From Devosia sp. (GTDB lineage: Bacteria; Pseudomonadota; Alphaproteobacteria; Rhizobiales; Devosiaceae): a stretch of DNA of 7,423 nt. Shown piece by piece: positions 5,570 to 7,423 of the stretch (position 1 is the stretch's first letter; each line of letters begins with the position of its first letter). A program made the position numbers and the translations under genes. The stretch covers positions 1 through 7,423 of the forward strand of contig JANXSI010000140.1 of NCBI GenBank assembly GCA_025352765.1, read 5' to 3'. The notes beneath the pieces were generated by a model. It saw only the letters and a program-made list of their open reading frames with translations. It was not told where the DNA came from and made no database searches.

Positions 5570-7162
5570 ATGAACCCGGCTGATCTGCAGCTTCCCGACG
5601 ACGTCGACGCGCTCAAGGCGATGATCATCGCCCTGGCCGGCAAAGCGGCCCGGGCTGACGCGCTGGAAGCCGACGTTGCGGTGCTGCGGGCTACCAATGC
5701 CACGGCCGATGAGCGGATCGCGCGGCTCACCTCGATCCTCAAAATGCTCGAGCGGGCCCGGTACGGCAAGCGCTCGGAACGGCTTGGGGTCGCCGCGCTC
5801 GACGACGAGCAATATGCCTTCGTGTTCGAACAGATCGAGAGCGGCCTTGCCGAGATCGAGGCCAGCCTCGAGAAGGCGCGCGGCGCCTCGGGTACCAAAC
5901 GCACACCGCGGTCGCGAAAAGGCTTTGCCCCGCACCTCGAGCGGATCGAACAGGTGATCGAGCTCGAAGATCCGCCCGGCCGTGAGGGCCAGCAAAAGCT
6001 GCTGATCGGTGAGGACGTCTCGGAACGCCTCGACGTAACCCCGACGAGGTTCCGCGTCATCGTCACCCGTCGTCCAAAATACGCGTATCGGGGAGAGGAT
6101 GGCGTCATCCAGGCACCGGCGCCCGCTCACCTGATCGAAGCAGGTATCCCCACCGAGGCGCTGCTCGCCCAGATCGCGGTCGCCAAATACGCCGATGGAC
6201 TGCCGCTCTACAGGCAACAGGCCATCTACGCCCGCGACGGGGTCGAACTCGACCGGTCGCTGATGGCGCAATGGATGGGCAAGGTCGGGTTCGAGCTCGC
6301 GCCGCTGGCCGACTATCTTGTCTCGCGCATCAAGCAGGGCGAGAGGATCTTTGCAGACGAGACAACGCTTCCAACACTGGCGCCGGGTTCGGGGAAGGTA
6401 AAAACCGCCTGGCTATGGGCCTATGCGCGGGACGATCGAACGTTCGGCGGCACGGCGCCGCCGATGGTGGCGTATCGCTTCGAAGACAGCCGGTCGGGCG
6501 ATTGCGTCGCCCGCCACCTCGATGGCTATCGCGGCATCCTGCAGGTCGATGGCTATGCTGCCTACAACCGGCTGGGCAAAGCCGACCGCGGCAAAGATGC
6601 ACTCACCCTGGCGGGCTGCTGGGCCCATGTGCGGCGCAAGTTCTACGAGCTGCACGTCAATGAAAGCGCCAGGCTTGCCACCCGGACGGTCGAGGCCATG
6701 GCCGCACTGTGGGCAGTGGAGGAAGCCGTTCGCGGCCAAAGCCCACAGGCCCGGGGCAACACACGGCAAGAGCAATCAGCACCGATCGTGGCCGAGCTGT
6801 TCGCGCTTTGGGAAGCTGAGCTTGCACGCATCTCGGCCAAATCTAGCCTGGCTGAAGCTATCCGTTATGCCCTGAGCCGTCGCGAAGTACTCCATCGCTT
6901 CGTCGCCGACGGCCGCATTGAGATCGACTCCAACATCGTCGAGCGGGCAATCCGGCCTCAGACGATCACTCGCAAGAACGCGCTCTTTGCTGGATCCGAT
7001 GGCGGCGGTCGGACCTGGGCCACACTCGCCACCTTGCTCACCACCGCCCGGATGAACGACGTCGATCCAAGCGCCTGGCTAACCCAGACCCTCGAGCGCA
7101 TCGCCAATGGCTGGCCAAACAGCGATATCGAAGCGCTCATGCCCTGGAACTTCAAAGCCTAA
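5570..7162 (+). CDS. tnpC: IS66 family DDE transposase TnpC, 530 aa
   Basis: This is the catalytic protein of the IS66 element. An N-terminal coiled-coil-like region (about 12-105) contains IARLTSILKMLERARYGKRSER, the usual IS66 leucine-rich segment. Residues 120-180 correspond to the zinc-finger domain but contain no cysteine; the only cysteines are 312 and 350. The DDE core has FADETTLPTLAPG (Asp263), ILQVDGYAAYNRL (Asp327) and IEIDSNIVERAIRP (Glu458), followed by RKNALFAGSDGGGRTWA. The C-terminal domain is DVDPSAWLTQTLERI, ending EALMPWNFKA. The ATG at 5570 is chosen although its ribosome site is poor: the frame is open far upstream, but that part overlaps tnpB and has no family match, and no GTG or TTG lies just before. 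It follows tnpB by 73 nt. Length and motifs are normal apart from the missing cysteines. Confidence 0.94.
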   Translation: MNPADLQLPDDVDALKAMIIALAGKAARADALEADVAVLRATNATADERIARLTSILKMLERARYGKRSERLGVAALDDEQYAFVFEQIESGLAEIEASLEKARGASGTKRTPRSRKGFAPHLERIEQVIELEDPPGREGQQKLLIGEDVSERLDVTPTRFRVIVTRRPKYAYRGEDGVIQAPAPAHLIEAGIPTEALLAQIAVAKYADGLPLYRQQAIYARDGVELDRSLMAQWMGKVGFELAPLADYLVSRIKQGERIFADETTLPTLAPGSGKVKTAWLWAYARDDRTFGGTAPPMVAYRFEDSRSGDCVARHLDGYRGILQVDGYAAYNRLGKADRGKDALTLAGCWAHVRRKFYELHVNESARLATRTVEAMAALWAVEEAVRGQSPQARGNTRQEQSAPIVAELFALWEAELARISAKSSLAEAIRYALSRREVLHRFVADGRIEIDSNIVERAIRPQTITRKNALFAGSDGGGRTWATLATLLTTARMNDVDPSAWLTQTLERIANGWPNSDIEALMPWNFKA

Positions 7163-7168
7163 ACGGCC

Positions 7169-7184
7169 TCAGCTTCGCGCTTAC
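7169..7184 (+). repeat. IS66 right terminal inverted repeat
   Basis: TCAGCTTCGCGCTTAC pairs with 4674-4689 at 13 of 16 positions; it begins 6 bp after the tnpC stop codon, as is usual for compact IS66 elements. Confidence 0.9.
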
Positions 7185-7192
7185 GTTCGGTC
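7185..7192. repeat. Right 8-bp target duplication of IS66
   Basis: GTTCGGTC is identical to 4666-4673. Deleting 4674-7192 restores the IS5 frame exactly (…TCG GTC TAC CGG…, Ser-Val-Tyr-Arg). Confidence 0.95.
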
Positions 7193-7405
7193 TACCGGCA
7201 GTTCCGGCGCTGGACGCTGTCGGGGATCTGGGATGTGCTGCTGGCGGCCCTCAACGAGAGCGGCGAGGGCCAGGACAGCGTCCAGATGATCGATAGCACC
7301 ATCGTGCGCGCCCACCAGCATGCCGCCGGCGCCCAAAAAAAGCGGGCGCTCAGGACGAGGGTCTTGGCCGCTCGCGCGGTGGCTTCTCGACCAAGATCCA
7401 TCTGA
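7193..7405 (+). pseudogene. IS5-family transposase OrfA, 3' fragment after IS66
   Basis: The fragment resumes at codon 68 of the interrupted gene with YRQFRRWTLSGIWDVLLAAL, then QMIDSTIVRAHQHAAGA, where Asp101 of the rejoined protein is the first DDE aspartate. After CAA AAA AAG the zero frame continues with 20 arginine- and alanine-rich residues and stops at TGA 7403-7405, giving a 137-residue OrfA if rejoined. The separation from the first fragment by a 2.5-kb IS66 means no complete protein can be made here. There is no start codon or ribosome site at the fragment's beginning, but transcription out of the IS66 could cross it. Confidence 0.88.
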
Positions 7406-7423
7406 GGACCAACGGCCTGGGCC
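7297..7423 (+). pseudogene. IS5-family transposase OrfB, 5' part, runs off window
   Basis: In the frame one base behind OrfA, sequence is open from 7297 to the window end. Downstream of the A7 run it reads GAQDEGLGRSRGG and FSTKIHLRTNGLG, the conserved continuation of IS427-type transposases toward the second Asp and the Glu, which lie outside. There is no start codon of its own in view, so it is expected to be made as an OrfA-OrfB fusion by -1 frameshifting. Because OrfA is interrupted by IS66, this copy is presumably dead. Family fusion proteins are about 260-280 residues. Confidence 0.8.
7336..7342 (+). promoter_or_regulatory. A_AAA_AAG -1 ribosomal frameshift site of the IS5 transposase
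   Basis: In the OrfA frame the codons are CAA AAA AAG, so the heptamer A_AAA_AAG is correctly phased for tandem -1 slippage, giving CCA AAA AAA GCG in the OrfB frame. This heptamer is the commonest bacterial -1 slippery site and is used by many two-frame IS elements. The protein homology switches frame exactly here. I could not identify a clear stimulatory stem downstream by eye. Confidence 0.8.

Larger units (their letters stand above)
4674..7184 (+). mobile_element. Complete IS66-family insertion sequence, 2511 bp
   Basis: It starts GTAAGCGCG and ends with the complement CGCGCTTAC, and is flanked by the perfect 8-bp repeat GTTCGGTC. The terminal inverted repeats match at 13 of 16 positions. 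Inside are the three genes of a full IS66 in the usual order tnpA, tnpB, tnpC on one strand, with ATGA overlap of the first two. All three frames are intact and the DDE residues of TnpC are present, so the copy looks capable of moving. It has been inserted into codon 67 of the IS5 transposase gene in the same orientation. Confidence 0.95.
4417..7423 (+). mobile_element. IS5-family (IS427-type) insertion sequence, interrupted by IS66 and cut by the window edge
   Basis: The element is represented by a left piece (about 4417-4673) and a right piece (7193-7423) on either side of the IS66 element. Joined after removing one copy of the 8-bp duplication, they give a continuous IS427-type transposase frame. 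The left boundary is inferred from the junction with the IS701 element; the right inverted repeat is beyond the window, so exact ends and target duplication cannot be confirmed. Family elements of this type are about 0.8-0.9 kb, so roughly 350-450 bp should lie outside. Confidence 0.75.

Noticed and set aside
5405..6271. 288-codon minus-strand frame
   Set aside because: It is the antisense of tnpB and tnpC with no supporting motif or ribosome site.
2998..7423. Composite transposon or defence island
   Set aside because: The three IS elements belong to different families, and no cargo gene lies between like copies; nesting and adjacency explain the layout.
1..7423. CRISPR array, tRNA, rRNA or riboswitch
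   Set aside because: No regularly spaced repeats, cloverleaf or conserved RNA motifs were seen by eye on either strand.

Overview
The window is GC-rich accessory DNA, most likely from an alphaproteobacterium such as a sphingomonad or a Rhizobiales-like strain. This is inferred from the GC-rich coding bias and the style of the three transposases (IS5/IS427-type, IS701-type, cysteine-free IS66-type); there is no rRNA or housekeeping gene to confirm it. More than half of the window is insertion-sequence DNA, and the rest is a damaged chromosomal or plasmid segment.

Left part (1-2659, all minus strand): the first 192 codons of a PRISE-type SDR enone reductase (progesterone 5-beta-reductase/iridoid synthase-like), cut by the window edge; about 550 bp without a recognisable gene; then the C-terminal half of an RND (HAE1/AcrB-type) multidrug efflux pump. 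The pump gene has lost its first ~540 codons and must be a remnant. Its homology stops near 2620-2640.

Middle (2660-2997): a short junction with a possible promoter, then an intact 67-codon gene of unknown function on the plus strand.

Right part (2998-7423): three insertion sequences, two of them nested. A 1411-bp IS701-family element (3002-4412) with 15-bp perfect terminal inverted repeats sits in a duplicated CTAG. Its transposase is split by a -1 shift at an A7 run. It abuts the apparent left end of an IS5-family (IS427-type) element, whose transposase gene is interrupted by a complete 2511-bp IS66-family element (4674-7184: tnpA, tnpB, tnpC) flanked by a perfect 8-bp duplication GTTCGGTC. 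Removing the IS66 and one repeat copy rejoins the IS5 reading frame exactly. The IS5 gene then carries a classic A_AAA_AAG -1 slippery site near its active-site segment and runs off the window.

The genes do not form a pathway. The window records successive events: pump-gene truncation, IS5 insertion, then IS66 inside IS5 and IS701 beside it. I found no new defence, metabolic or RNA system. The most checkable oddities are the two A7 recoding or frameshift sites, two inverted repeats over transposase start regions, and the missing zinc-finger cysteines in the IS66 transposase.
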